Below the pieces are notes generated by a model that saw only the letters and a list, made by a program, of their open reading frames with translations, did not search any database and was not told the DNA's origin. This document shows, in pieces, positions 53,486 to 62,429 of a DNA stretch of 64,000 nucleotides (its first letter is position 1; every line of letters begins with the position of its first letter). This stretch comes from Alphaproteobacteria bacterium. GTDB lineage: Bacteria; Pseudomonadota; Alphaproteobacteria; Ferrovibrionales; Ferrovibrionaceae. Position numbers and translations under genes: made by a program. Location of the stretch: positions 259,691-323,690 of the forward strand of contig CANJGB010000001.1 of NCBI GenBank assembly GCA_947473805.1. The letters are read 5' to 3'.

Positions 53486-54208
53486 ATGGAAATCGCCCCC
53501 GCCGCCCGGTCGAGCCTGATCCGCCGGTCTTTGCCCCTGGTCCTGCTGGCCGCTGGACTGGTCGCCTTTTTTGCCCTCGGCCTGGGGGATTATCTGGGTT
53601 TTGATGCCCTGCGGGCCCATCGCGAACGGCTGATGGTCCTGATCGACAACTGGCCCGTGCTTTCCGCGGCGGGCTTTATCGCGATTTACACCGTGGCGAC
53701 GGCCCTGTCCCTGCCATTGGGTCTGGTCCTGACGGTCGCGGGTGGCTTCCTGTTCGGCGCGGTTCCGGGTACGGCTCTGGTGGTGGTCGGGGCTACCCTC
53801 GGCGCGACGATCCTGTTCCTGGCCGCCCGCAGCGCCCTGGGCGACGTCCTGGCTCGCCGGGCGGGACCGGCGCTGGACCGGCTGGGCCGCGAGATCAGGG
53901 CCGGGGCGTTCAGCTACCTGCTGATGCTGCGCCTGGTGCCGCTGTTTCCGTTCTGGCTGGTCAATCTGGCGCCAGCCCTGTTCGGCGTGTCCCTGCGCAG
54001 CTTCGTCCTGTCCACCGCCATCGGCATCATTCCGGGTACCGCCATCTACGCCTATTTTGGCAGCAGCCTGGGCAGCATCTTTGACCGCAACGAAACTTTC
54101 ACCCTGGCTGGCGCGGTGACCCCGGAGATTCTTGCTGCCCTCTGCCTGCTCGGCCTTTTGTCGCTGGTTCCGGTACTGTACCGGCGCTGGAAAGGGCGAA
54201 CCGTATGA
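53486..54208 (+). CDS. TVP38/TMEM64-family (DedA-like) membrane protein
   Basis: A 240-residue protein with about six membrane helices. ATALSLPLGLVLTVAGGFLF, FGAVPGTALVVVGATLGAT and the re-entrant MLRLVPLFPFWLVNLAPALF are the SNARE-associated Golgi/VTT-domain signature. Members act in lipid scrambling or undecaprenyl-phosphate recycling in some bacteria. Translation is coupled to the next gene by ATGA. Confidence 0.9.
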   Translation: MEIAPAARSSLIRRSLPLVLLAAGLVAFFALGLGDYLGFDALRAHRERLMVLIDNWPVLSAAGFIAIYTVATALSLPLGLVLTVAGGFLFGAVPGTALVVVGATLGATILFLAARSALGDVLARRAGPALDRLGREIRAGAFSYLLMLRLVPLFPFWLVNLAPALFGVSLRSFVLSTAIGIIPGTAIYAYFGSSLGSIFDRNETFTLAGAVTPEILAALCLLGLLSLVPVLYRRWKGRTV

Positions 54209-55614
54209 CTGAACTGGATTGCGACATCTGCGTCATTGGCGCCGGCTCGGGTGGCCTGTCGGTGGCGGCAGGTGCCAGCCAGATGGGCGCCAGCGTTGTC
54301 CTGGTGGAAGGCGCGCGGATGGGCGGCGATTGTCTGAACTATGGCTGCGTGCCCTCCAAGGCGCTGCTGGCCGCCGCCAAGATGGCGTCGGCACCGGGCA
54401 AGGCCAGCCGGTTCGGCGTCGATCTTTCGGCGCAGGTCGGCTTTGGCCGGGTCAATGACCACGTCAAGGCGGTGATCGGCGCCATCGCGCCGCACGATTC
54501 TGCCGCACGCTTCAGCGCGCTCGGCATCACTGTCATTCTCGACCGCGCGCGCTTCACCGGTCGTGATGTGGTCGAGGCTGGCGGCAAACGCATCCGGGCG
54601 CGGCGGTTCGTCATCGCCACCGGCTCGCGACCCTCGGTGCCGCCGATCCCGGGCCTCGACACGGCGCCGTATTTCACCAATGAAACGATCTTCGACAACC
54701 GCACCCTGCCGGATCATCTGGTTATCATCGGCGGCGGTCCCATCGGCATGGAAATGGCCCAGGCGCATCACCGCCTTGGTGCGCGCGTCACCGTACTGCA
54801 GGCGGGCGCGGCGCTGGCGCGCGACGATCGCGAGGCGGCGAACGTCCTGCTGCAGCACCTGCGTGCCGAGGGAATCGCGATCCGAGAGCACGTCGAGATC
54901 GAGCGCGTGGCGGCCATCGCCTCCGGCGTGTCTGTCACGCTGAAGGACGGCTCGGTCGTTGTCGGTTCGCACCTGCTGGTCGCCACCGGGCGGCGGGCCA
55001 ATGTCGATGACATGGGGCTGGAGGCGGCGGGCATCGCCTATTCGCCCAAAGGCGTCACCGTGAATGCGCGGCTGCGCAGCACCAACCGGCGCGTCTACGC
55101 GGTGGGCGATGCCGCGGGCGGGCCGCAATTCACCCACGCGGCGAACTATCATGCTGGCATCGTCCTGCGGAACATCCTGTTCCGCCTGCCGGCCAAGGCG
55201 AACCACGATGCGATCCCGTGGGTCACCTATACCGATCCGGAACTCGCCGGCGTCGGCCTGTCGGAGGTTGAGGCGCGCAAGCGCCATGGCCGCATCAACA
55301 TCCTGCGCTGGCCCTATGCGGAGAATGACCGCGCCGCCGCCGAACATCACACCGAGGGATTTGTGAAAGCCATCGTGCGCCCCAACGGCAAAATTCTCGG
55401 CGCCACCATTGTCGGCGCGCAGGCCGGCGAACTGATCCAGACCTGGGTGCTGGCGCTGTCGCAGGGGCTGAAGATCGGCGCGCTGGCCGGCATGGTCGTG
55501 CCGTATCCAACACTCGGCGAGATCAGTAAGCGCGCGGCCGGCGCGTTCTACACGCCCAAACTTTTCTCGCCCGCAACGGCGCGGCTGGTCCGCTTCCTCG
55601 CGCGTTTCGGCTGA
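54205..55614 (+). CDS. FAD-dependent disulfide oxidoreductase (mercuric reductase-like)
   Basis: A 469-residue class I pyridine nucleotide-disulfide oxidoreductase. FAD loop VIGAGSGGLSVAAGASQMG, redox disulfide GGDCLNYGCVPSKAL, NAD loop VIIGGGPIGMEMAQAHHRLG and second FAD motif RVYAVGDAAG are intact. No N-terminal metal-binding domain and no C-terminal Cys pair, so it is not a true MerA. The C-terminal His-Glu dyad of glutathione or lipoamide reductases is not seen either. The TVP38-reductase pairing is widespread and unexplained. Confidence 0.9.
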   Translation: MTELDCDICVIGAGSGGLSVAAGASQMGASVVLVEGARMGGDCLNYGCVPSKALLAAAKMASAPGKASRFGVDLSAQVGFGRVNDHVKAVIGAIAPHDSAARFSALGITVILDRARFTGRDVVEAGGKRIRARRFVIATGSRPSVPPIPGLDTAPYFTNETIFDNRTLPDHLVIIGGGPIGMEMAQAHHRLGARVTVLQAGAALARDDREAANVLLQHLRAEGIAIREHVEIERVAAIASGVSVTLKDGSVVVGSHLLVATGRRANVDDMGLEAAGIAYSPKGVTVNARLRSTNRRVYAVGDAAGGPQFTHAANYHAGIVLRNILFRLPAKANHDAIPWVTYTDPELAGVGLSEVEARKRHGRINILRWPYAENDRAAAEHHTEGFVKAIVRPNGKILGATIVGAQAGELIQTWVLALSQGLKIGALAGMVVPYPTLGEISKRAAGAFYTPKLFSPATARLVRFLARFG

Positions 55615-55616
55615 GC

Positions 55617-56999
55617 GTGGCGAAGTTTTTGCCCGGCGGGCTGTCGGCCCGGTTGCTGGTCCTCACCACCGGCTTCGTGATGCTGGCCGAAGTGCTGATC
55701 TATCTTCCGTCGGCGGCACGATTCCGCGAAACCTATTTCGAGGCGCGGCTTGAGGCCGCGTATCTTGCGACGCGCGCGGTGCTGGCCGCGCCCGACGAAA
55801 TGGTGACGCAGGACATGGCCGACGAACTGCTGGCCGACGTCGGCGTGCGCGCCATCGTGCTGAAGCGGCGCGACCGGCGCACGCTGATGCTGTCCGACGA
55901 CATGCCGCCCGATGTCGCTTCCACGTTCGATCTGATGGAGAGGCGGCCGCTGGACATGATCCGCGATGCGCTGATGGTTCTGCTGAAACCAGGCGAACGC
56001 TATATCCGGGTAATCGGCGCACCGCCCAGCCACCCGACCGACGAGATCACCATCATCCTGCCCGAGGCGCCGCTGCGCGCGGCGCTGCGCGATTTCTCGT
56101 GGCGCATCCTTGGCCTCTCGCTGGTGATCTCGCTGGTCACCGCCGGCCTAGTCTATTTCTCGCTGCAATGGCTGATGGTGGCGCCGATGCGCCGCCTCAC
56201 CGCCAGTATGATGGCGTTCCGCGCCGCGCCGGAAGATGCCTCGCGCGCGATCCACCCCTCCGGCCGCCCCGACGAGATCGGTCAGGCCGAGACCGAGTTG
56301 GCCGAAATGCAGAGCCAGATCCGCGCTGCCTTGACTCAGAAAACCCGCCTCGCCGCGCTGGGCATCGCCGTCAGCAAGGTCAGCCACGACCTGCGCAACA
56401 TCCTGGCGACCGCGCAGATCGTGTCCGACCGTCTGGCCCAGTCCGACGATCCCGATGTGCGCCGGCTGGCGCCACGCCTGGTTGGCAGTCTCGACCGCGC
56501 GATCGGCCTGTGTGCCGATACGCTGCAATATGGCCGCGCCGACGAAAAGCCGCCGACGCGCACAAGCTTCGCGCTCGCTCCGCTGGTCGATGACGTCGCC
56601 TTCGCCGCTGGCCTGACCGGCGGCGGGCGCGTTGTGCTGCGCTACGCCGGCGGCGACACCATTGTCGACGCCGACCGTGACCAGCTCTTCCGCATCCTGC
56701 TCAACCTGCTGCGCAATGCAGTTGAGGCCATGCCTGGCGGCGGTGAGGTGCGCGTCGACGCGGTGCGCCATGACGACCGGGTGGTGATCGAGGTCGCCGA
56801 CAATGGGCCGGGCCTGGGCGCTGTGGCCCGCGAGCACCTGTTCGAACCTTTCCGCGGCGGGGCGCGGGCAGGCGGCACGGGCCTCGGCCTAGCCATCGCC
56901 CAGGAACTGGTGCGCGCCCACGGTGGCGACATCGCGCTGGTGCGGACGGGCCCGCTGGGTACGACCTTTCGCCTCGACCTGCCGACCGGCAGGGCTTAA
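55617..56999 (+). CDS. HAMP-domain sensor histidine kinase
   Basis: A 460-residue membrane kinase starting at GTG 55617, 2 nt after the reductase stop. Helix 1 (about 10-28), a periplasmic sensor, helix 2 (ILGLSLVISLVTAGLVYFSL), then HAMP (VAPMRRLTASMMAFRAAPED). H-box VSKVSHDLRNILATA with the phospho-His, N-box FRILLNLLRNAVEAMP, G1 DNGPGLG and G2 GTGLGLAIAQEL are all present. No response regulator gene is adjacent, so it is an orphan kinase. Confidence 0.92.
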   Translation: MAKFLPGGLSARLLVLTTGFVMLAEVLIYLPSAARFRETYFEARLEAAYLATRAVLAAPDEMVTQDMADELLADVGVRAIVLKRRDRRTLMLSDDMPPDVASTFDLMERRPLDMIRDALMVLLKPGERYIRVIGAPPSHPTDEITIILPEAPLRAALRDFSWRILGLSLVISLVTAGLVYFSLQWLMVAPMRRLTASMMAFRAAPEDASRAIHPSGRPDEIGQAETELAEMQSQIRAALTQKTRLAALGIAVSKVSHDLRNILATAQIVSDRLAQSDDPDVRRLAPRLVGSLDRAIGLCADTLQYGRADEKPPTRTSFALAPLVDDVAFAAGLTGGGRVVLRYAGGDTIVDADRDQLFRILLNLLRNAVEAMPGGGEVRVDAVRHDDRVVIEVADNGPGLGAVAREHLFEPFRGGARAGGTGLGLAIAQELVRAHGGDIALVRTGPLGTTFRLDLPTGRA

Positions 57000-57033
57000 C
57001 CGCGCTTTTACCCTTCTACGTCAGGGTGGCGGC

Positions 57034-57405
57034 ATGACGACCCTGCCGCTCCGTTCTCTGTCTGTCGCACTCCTGCTGCTGGCTACCGCCTGCGGCGGCG
57101 AAAGCATCGTCGCCTCGACCGTCGCCTCCACCGTGGTTGGCGCGGTGGACGAGGCCGTGTCGCGCCGCACCGACCAGGAATGCTCGGTCATGAATTTCGT
57201 CGACGGCGATGGTTATTGCCGCTCGCGCACCGTGGCCAGCGGCCGCCCTCCGGTCCATTGCTACAAGACGCTGGGCGGCGTCGACTGCTACGGCCAGACC
57301 GATCCCTACGGCCTGGCGAAAACCGGGCAGGTCCCGCCCAGCCCGCCGCTTGCCACTAATCCGGTACCCGCGCGCACCGCCAAGGCCGACCTCCCGCAGA
57401 ACTGA
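57034..57405 (+). CDS. Putative small lipoprotein
   Basis: A 123-residue protein with a lipoprotein signal: LSVALLLLATACGG, the lipobox Cys being at about residue 20. Mature part contains four Cys (QECSVMN, GYCRSRT, VHCYKTL, VDCYGQT), probably forming two disulfides, and a Pro-rich end. Family unknown; follows the histidine kinase by 34 nt. Confidence 0.75.
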   Translation: MTTLPLRSLSVALLLLATACGGESIVASTVASTVVGAVDEAVSRRTDQECSVMNFVDGDGYCRSRTVASGRPPVHCYKTLGGVDCYGQTDPYGLAKTGQVPPSPPLATNPVPARTAKADLPQN

Positions 57406-57448
57406 TTGCTGTGCTAGCTTCGGCTCCCAGTCGAGGGGTGCACAGCCG

Positions 57449-58087
57449 GTGGTCAGCCGCATTGTTACGGTGGCGCAGCAAAAGGGCGGGGCGGGCAAGA
57501 CCACCGTCGCCATCAACCTCGCTGTGCAATGGGCCGCCAGCGGCCTGAACGTCGCCATCCTCGACATCGATCCGCAGGCCAGCATCACCGCGTGGTCCAG
57601 CATCCGCGAAGGGCAGAAAGGTCTGGCGCCGCTGACCATCAGCGCCGTGTCGGGCTGGCGCACCGCGACCGAGATCGACCGTCTCAAGGGCAACCACGAC
57701 CTGGTCGTTATCGACAGCCCGCCGCACGCGGAGACCGCGGCACGCGCCGCCGTCCGCGCCTCGGACCTGACCGTCGTACCGGTACAGTTGAGCCCGATGG
57801 ACCTGTGGGCCACCGGCGCCACGATCGAACTTGCGCGCGCCGAGCGCCGGCCGGTCATGCTGGTGCTGAACCGGGTGCCGCCGCGCGGCCACTTGGCCGA
57901 CACGATACGAAGCCTGATCGCGGAAAAGAACCTGCCGCTGGCGCGTACGGCGCTCGGCAATCGCCAGGCCTTTGCTGCCGCCGTCCTGGCCGGCCAGGGC
58001 GTTGCCGAGGCGGAGCCGGGCAGTCCGGCGGCCGAGGAGATTGCCGCCCTGGCCCAAGAGCTTCACGATCGCTTGAACCAGCTCTAG
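57449..58087 (+). CDS. ParA-like ATPase, no ParB partner
   Basis: A 212-residue protein starting at GTG 57449 with GAGGGG about 9 nt upstream. The deviant Walker A QQKGGAGKTTVAINLA carries the signature lysine of the ParA/MinD group. ILDIDPQASITAW is the A' motif and DLVVIDSPPH the Walker B. It lacks the N-terminal helix-turn-helix of plasmid ParA proteins. No parB or parS-like site is near, so it may position another cargo such as a polar complex. Confidence 0.88.
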   Translation: MVSRIVTVAQQKGGAGKTTVAINLAVQWAASGLNVAILDIDPQASITAWSSIREGQKGLAPLTISAVSGWRTATEIDRLKGNHDLVVIDSPPHAETAARAAVRASDLTVVPVQLSPMDLWATGATIELARAERRPVMLVLNRVPPRGHLADTIRSLIAEKNLPLARTALGNRQAFAAAVLAGQGVAEAEPGSPAAEEIAALAQELHDRLNQL

Positions 58088-58167
58088 CCAGGCATCCAAC
58101 CGCCTGCCGATTGCGTAACGGACCGGGGAGCGCGACAATCGCGCCGCCGTGGAGGACAGCGACCGAC

Positions 58168-59985
58168 ATGCCCAAACTCGTCAGCCGGACCTGGACCTGG
58201 TCCCTGCCCAAGACCCCGGAAGAACTTTGGCCGCTCTTGTCGGACACGGCGCGCTTCAACGAGGCGTCGAAACTGCCGAAATACCAGGTCGAGGAAACGC
58301 CGCAGGCCGATGGCTCTGTCCGCCGTATCGGCCGCTCGAAAGTGATGGGCGGCACCTGGATGTGGGAGGAAACGCCCTACGAGTGGGTGTACCGCAAGCA
58401 TTTCAGCCAGACCCGCCCGTTCATTAAGGGGCCATTCAAAAGCTTCCGCATTGCCCTGTCGCTGGAGCCATCGCCGACCGGCAGCATTGCCACCTACACC
58501 GTTGAGTTTGCACCGCGCGGCATGTTCGGCTGGCTGCTGGCGCGCACCGGGTTCATCGACAAGCTGGGTCCGAAGATCGAGCGCATGGTGCCTGACGCCT
58601 GCGCGTTCCTCGACGGCGTGCGACCGATGCCATTCGACTACGAGCCTCCCGATCTGCAGCCTGGCGCGGGTGAGCGCGCGGGCGTTCTGGCCGCGAAGAT
58701 CGAGCAAAGCCCCTACGGCCACGGCATGGCGCAGCGCCTGACGTCGCACATTCTCACCGCACAGGAAGTCGATCTGATCCGTATCAAGCCGCTGGTCCTC
58801 GCCCGCCAGTGGCAGGCCGAACCGCGCCACGTGGTCGAGCTGTGCCTGGAATCCGCGCGCCAGGGTCTGCTGAAACTGCAATGGGGACTGCTGTGCCCGC
58901 GCTGCCGTGGCGCCAAGCAGACCGTTTCGGCGCTGGACCAGCTGCCGCGCGGCGCGCACTGTCCGTCGTGCAACATCAACTACGACAGCGAATTCTCGAA
59001 GAACGTCGAGATCACCTTCCAGCCCGCTCCCGCGGTGCGCGAGATCACGGCTGGCGAGTTCTGCATGGCCGGCCCCTACGCCACGCCGCACGTCATGGTG
59101 CAGCAGATCCTGGCGCCCGGCGAAGTCCGGCAGCTGGGCCAGGCGCTGCCGCCAACCGATTACCGTTTCCGCACCATCGATCCGGGCACCACGGCGGACG
59201 TCGCCTATGACGGCCGCGCAATGCCCGAGGTGGTCGCCGCCGATACCGGCGCCTCGTCGGGTGCGGCGGCCGGTCCCGGCCAGATCGTTCTGCGCAACCG
59301 CGCCTCGCGTCCGCGCACGCTTGTGGTCGAAAGCCGCGCCTGGGCCGCCGATGCGCTGACCGCCCACAAAGTGACCAGCCTGCAGGCGTTCCGCGACCTG
59401 TTCGCCGAGGAGGCGCTGCGCCCGGACGAGGCGATGTCGATCGACAACGTCACCCTGCTGTTCACCGATCTCGAGGGATCGACGGCGCTGTACGAGCGCA
59501 TTGGCGATGGCCCGGCCTATCACCTGGTGCGCGAGCATTTCGGCTTCCTGACGGACCTCGTCCGCCGCCACAACGGCGCGATGGTGAAAACCATGGGCGA
59601 TGCGGTCATGGCGGCCTTTGCCGACCCGGCCGAGGCGGTGCGCGCCGCGCTGGAAATGCAGCAACGCGTCGCCGGCTTCAACGCCCGCCAGGGCAGCGAG
59701 GCGCTGGTCATCCGAATGGGCCTACACGGCGGGCCTTGTGTCGCGGTCACGCTGAATGACCGGCTCGACTATTTCGGCTCGACGGTGAACCTGGCCGCCC
59801 GCATGCAGGGGCAGAGCGGCGGCGGCGAGATCGTGATTTCCGAAAGCCTGGCTGCCGATCCGGCTGTGGCGGAACTGCTGGTCAACCAGCCGATGCTGCA
59901 CGAGACCGAAGCCATCAAGGGCTTCGAAGTGCCGGTCCCCTATCGCCGGCTGGGCAAGGACGGGATTCTGGCTTCCGCAGCCTGA
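58168..59985 (+). CDS. Multidomain adenylate cyclase: SRPBCC-like, zinc ribbon, class III cyclase
   Basis: A 605-residue soluble protein from ATG 58168 (GGAGGACAG upstream). Residues 1-150 form an SRPBCC/START-like ligand-binding domain (PKTPEELWPLLSDTARFNEA, WEETPYEWVY). About 180-400 match the DUF5939-type region and include a four-Cys ribbon (CPRC near residue 242, CPSC near 265). From about 424 comes a class III nucleotidyl cyclase: metal Asp 434 in LFTDLEGS and Asp 478 in KTMGDAVMAAF. The adenine-selecting Lys (VKTMGD) and Asp (LDYFGSTVNLAAR), and the transition-state Asn/Arg, are present. It should make cAMP, controlled by a hydrophobic ligand or metal. A product of GTP is less likely. 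Confidence 0.88.
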   Translation: MPKLVSRTWTWSLPKTPEELWPLLSDTARFNEASKLPKYQVEETPQADGSVRRIGRSKVMGGTWMWEETPYEWVYRKHFSQTRPFIKGPFKSFRIALSLEPSPTGSIATYTVEFAPRGMFGWLLARTGFIDKLGPKIERMVPDACAFLDGVRPMPFDYEPPDLQPGAGERAGVLAAKIEQSPYGHGMAQRLTSHILTAQEVDLIRIKPLVLARQWQAEPRHVVELCLESARQGLLKLQWGLLCPRCRGAKQTVSALDQLPRGAHCPSCNINYDSEFSKNVEITFQPAPAVREITAGEFCMAGPYATPHVMVQQILAPGEVRQLGQALPPTDYRFRTIDPGTTADVAYDGRAMPEVVAADTGASSGAAAGPGQIVLRNRASRPRTLVVESRAWAADALTAHKVTSLQAFRDLFAEEALRPDEAMSIDNVTLLFTDLEGSTALYERIGDGPAYHLVREHFGFLTDLVRRHNGAMVKTMGDAVMAAFADPAEAVRAALEMQQRVAGFNARQGSEALVIRMGLHGGPCVAVTLNDRLDYFGSTVNLAARMQGQSGGGEIVISESLAADPAVAELLVNQPMLHETEAIKGFEVPVPYRRLGKDGILASAA

Positions 59986-60351
59986 AGCCGCCGTTAGGTA
60001 CGCTTGGGCGCCGGACTGTCGCGGACCACCGCAACGGGTGCCGGGGCGACGCCGGGGGCTTGCCGAACCGTTGTCCCCGGCCGATTAGCCAATGCCGCCA
60101 GGGCTTTGGCGGTAGTCAGTGCAAGTGATTCGCAGAACTATAAGCACCGGATGAAACCTGATGATCCTCTGCCTCTGCCGCCGCATTTCAGACCGCCACG
60201 TCCACGAGGCACAGCAACAGGGCGCGGCGTCGCCCGGCCACGTGTTTCGCCAGCAGGCTGTGCGCCCCAATGCGGTTCTTGCGTGCCGTTGATCCGCGCG
60301 ATGATGCGTGATGCTGGTGCGTGCGCGGCGCTGGCCGGCGCCGAATAGACT
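59986..60351. other. Gene-free gap
   Basis: These 366 bp contain short open frames but none with a ribosome site, conserved motif or consistent codon use. I see no RNA gene. It may hold a promoter for neither neighbour, because both end here (the cyclase rightward, the broken bacterioferritin leftward). Confidence 0.5.
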
Positions 60352-60830
60352 CTACTCGTCGGTCTTCATCCGGGATTGCAGGTAGTCCTGCAGTCCGACC
60401 TTGTCGATCGGCGCGATTTCGGTTTCGAGGAAGTCGATATGCGCCTCGACATCCTCGAGGATCGCGACGACGATCTCGCGGCTAACGAAAGCCTTCACCT
60501 CGTCGCACAGCGACACCGCGGTCACCTGGTCGCGCCGCTCTCGAGCGCGAGGTCGGCCTTCAGCGTCTCGGGCACATCCTCGCCGACGATCAGCTTGCCC
60601 AGGTCCTGCAAATTGGGCAGTCCGTGCAGCATGAAGATGCGCTGCATCAGCTTGTCGGCGTGCTTCATCTTGCCGATGGATTCGTCCTAGATTTTCTTGC
60701 CCAGCCGGTCGAAGCCCCAGTGCTTCAGCATGCGCGCACGCAGGAAGTACTGGTTGATCGCGGTCGGCTCGTTCTTGAGCAGCAGGTTCAACTTCGCGAT
60801 GACGTTCGGATCGCCCTTCATCCTGCCCAT
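60352..60830 (-). pseudogene. bfr: Bacterioferritin, interrupted by stop codon and frameshift
   Basis: From ATG 60830 the minus strand reads [20 protein letters not shown], then [20 protein letters not shown] and KKI, followed by TAG at 60687-60689. Beyond it the same frame continues [20 protein letters not shown] and [20 protein letters not shown]. Near 60540 the frame changes, and the C-terminus (LCDEVKAFVSREIVVAILED, VEAHIDFLETEI, VGLQDYLQSRM) lies one phase over, with about 10 expected residues missing between. The ferroxidase ligands and the heme-Met region are recognisable. With one nonsense codon and one shift the gene is inactive, unless both are sequencing errors. Confidence 0.85.
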
Positions 60831-60879
60831 CAGTGACTAGAGAGCGGACCATCGCCTGCGCCCGCACTCGCGTGCAACG

Positions 60880-61311
60880 CTATTTGCCCGCCTCCCAGTC
60901 CGGCGGCGCCATTTCGAAACCCTCGAAGCGGAAGCCCGGCGCGACGGTGCAGCCGACCAGTGTCCACGCGCCTGTGCTGCTGGCGCTCTGCCAAACGCCG
61001 CGCGGCACCACCGCTTGCGGCCGTTCGCCGTTCAACACGTTGCCGCCGAGACGAATCTCCTCAACGGCACCGCTGCCTGACCACAGCCGAAGGTGCAACG
61101 GCGCACCGGCGTGAAAGTGCCACACCTCGGCGGCATCGACGCGGTGCCAGTGCGAGCGCTCGCCTGCTTGCAGCAGGTAATAGATCGCCGTCGAATGACC
61201 GCGCCCGCCCGCCGCATCGGCATCGCGGAACGTCTCGGCGAAATGGCCGCCTTCCGGATGCGGCTTCAGATCCAGGGCGGCGATGATCGCCGCCGCCGCG
61301 TCTACGGTCAT
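60880..61311 (-). CDS. Cupin-5 (DUF985) family protein
   Basis: A 143-residue beta-barrel protein. ATG 61311 overlaps the stop of the GST gene by ATGA, which fixes the start. LKPHPEGGHFAETFRD, YYLLQAGERSHWHRVDAAEV and WHFHAGAPLHL are typical of the cupin_5 family, with His ligands in HWH and HFH. Function of the family is not established; epimerase-like or metal-binding roles are suggested. Confidence 0.9.
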   Translation of the reverse strand: MTVDAAAAIIAALDLKPHPEGGHFAETFRDADAAGGRGHSTAIYYLLQAGERSHWHRVDAAEVWHFHAGAPLHLRLWSGSGAVEEIRLGGNVLNGERPQAVVPRGVWQSASSTGAWTLVGCTVAPGFRFEGFEMAPPDWEAGK

Positions 61312-61904
61312 TCCGGCAAGGTCTCCCGCCATGAGCGGCGTGTCGAGAAGCCCTCCAGCCAGTTCGCCAGCTTCGGCCGGTTTTCGCGCCACCGATCATC
61401 GGGAAAGCGGTAGTCGAGATAGCCGAGCGCCGCCGCCACAGCGATGCTGCCGATGTCGACGGTGCGCAGCGCGTCGGTAATCGTTTCCAGCTTGTTCAGG
61501 GTGCGCGCGGTGTCGAGGCGCATGCGCTCGAGGAAATCCGGCGACTGCTCGTTCTTCGGGCGGGCCATTTCCTGCCGGCGCGGCACCGAGGCATCCATCA
61601 GGCCGTCGCCCAGCGCGCCGCGCACCAGCGTCTCCCAGCGCGCCGGGCCCGGCGGCGGGATCAGCTTGCGGCCGGGATTGGCGTGATCCAGATACTCGAC
61701 GATGACCCGGCTGTCGAACAGGGCGACGTCGTCGTCGGTGACCAAAGCCGGCACGCGCGAGAGCGGATTGTGCTCGCGCAGGCCGCTCTCGGCGTCGCGC
61801 GGATTGATGACGACCAGCTCGATGAGGTTGTCGAGACCGGCTTCAACGGCCACCATGCGCACCTTGCGGGCATAGGGCGAGGCGCTGCTGTAGAACAGGA
61901 TCAT
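61308..61904 (-). CDS. Glutathione S-transferase family protein
   Basis: A 198-residue protein: the thioredoxin-fold N-terminus MILFYSSASPYARKVRMVAV (catalytic Ser likely in SASPYARK), the cis-Pro in SRVPALV and the glutathione-binding FDSRVIVEYLD. A helical C-terminal domain follows. It forms a two-gene leftward operon with the cupin gene. GST in detoxification or small-molecule catabolism; substrate unknown. Confidence 0.9.
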   Translation of the reverse strand: MILFYSSASPYARKVRMVAVEAGLDNLIELVVINPRDAESGLREHNPLSRVPALVTDDDVALFDSRVIVEYLDHANPGRKLIPPPGPARWETLVRGALGDGLMDASVPRRQEMARPKNEQSPDFLERMRLDTARTLNKLETITDALRTVDIGSIAVAAALGYLDYRFPDDRWRENRPKLANWLEGFSTRRSWRETLPE

Positions 61905-61964
61905 CGGCGTTCCTCCTGATGTGCTAGCCTTTCTCTAGCACGGACGGCGCGGAGCGGCGATGCC

Positions 61965-62429
61965 ATGACGATGAAGACCTACGGCCTCAGTCTCGCCTGG
62001 GACGAATACCAGCCCGGCATGACCTTCCGCACCATTGGCCGCACCATTTTCGAGGCTGACCTGATCGGCTTCCTCAACGCCACCGGCATGACCGAGGTGG
62101 TGTTCAACAACGTCGTCTTCCAGGCCGAAAGCAACGCCATCAAGGGCCAGCTGGTGCCGGGCGTGCTGGCCTATTGCTTCGCCGAGGGGCTGCTGATCCA
62201 GGCGGTGCTGCAGGGACGCGGCCTGGCGCTGATGGAGATGGAGCAGAAGCTGCTGCTGCCGGTCCTGGTCGGCGACACCATCCATGTCGAGGTCGAGGTG
62301 AAAAGCGTGCGCCCCACCAGCAAGGGCAATCGCGGCATCGTCGAAAGCCTGAACCACGTCGTCAACCAGCGGGGCGAGGTGACGCAGACCTATCGCACGG
62401 TGCGCATGATCGCCGGCCGCGAACCGTGA
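61965..62429 (+). CDS. MaoC-like hotdog-fold hydratase/dehydratase
   Basis: A 154-residue single-hotdog protein. DEYQPGMTFRTIGRTIFEAD is the typical opening and LVPGVLAYCFAEGLL the central helix; the usual catalytic H of the GxxxxHGxL motif is not clear (IKGQLVPGVLA instead), so activity may be altered. It may act on CoA thioesters. It ends with GTGA overlapping the enoyl-CoA hydratase gene, implying the two work together. Confidence 0.85.
   Translation: MTMKTYGLSLAWDEYQPGMTFRTIGRTIFEADLIGFLNATGMTEVVFNNVVFQAESNAIKGQLVPGVLAYCFAEGLLIQAVLQGRGLALMEMEQKLLLPVLVGDTIHVEVEVKSVRPTSKGNRGIVESLNHVVNQRGEVTQTYRTVRMIAGREP

Noticed and set aside
54205..55614. True mercuric reductase of a mer operon
   Set aside because: It lacks the N-terminal metal-binding domain and C-terminal Cys pair, and no mer genes are near.
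60004..60348. Possible 114-residue gene in the gap after the cyclase
   Set aside because: No ribosome site, low-complexity Ala/Arg/Thr content, no recognised motif.
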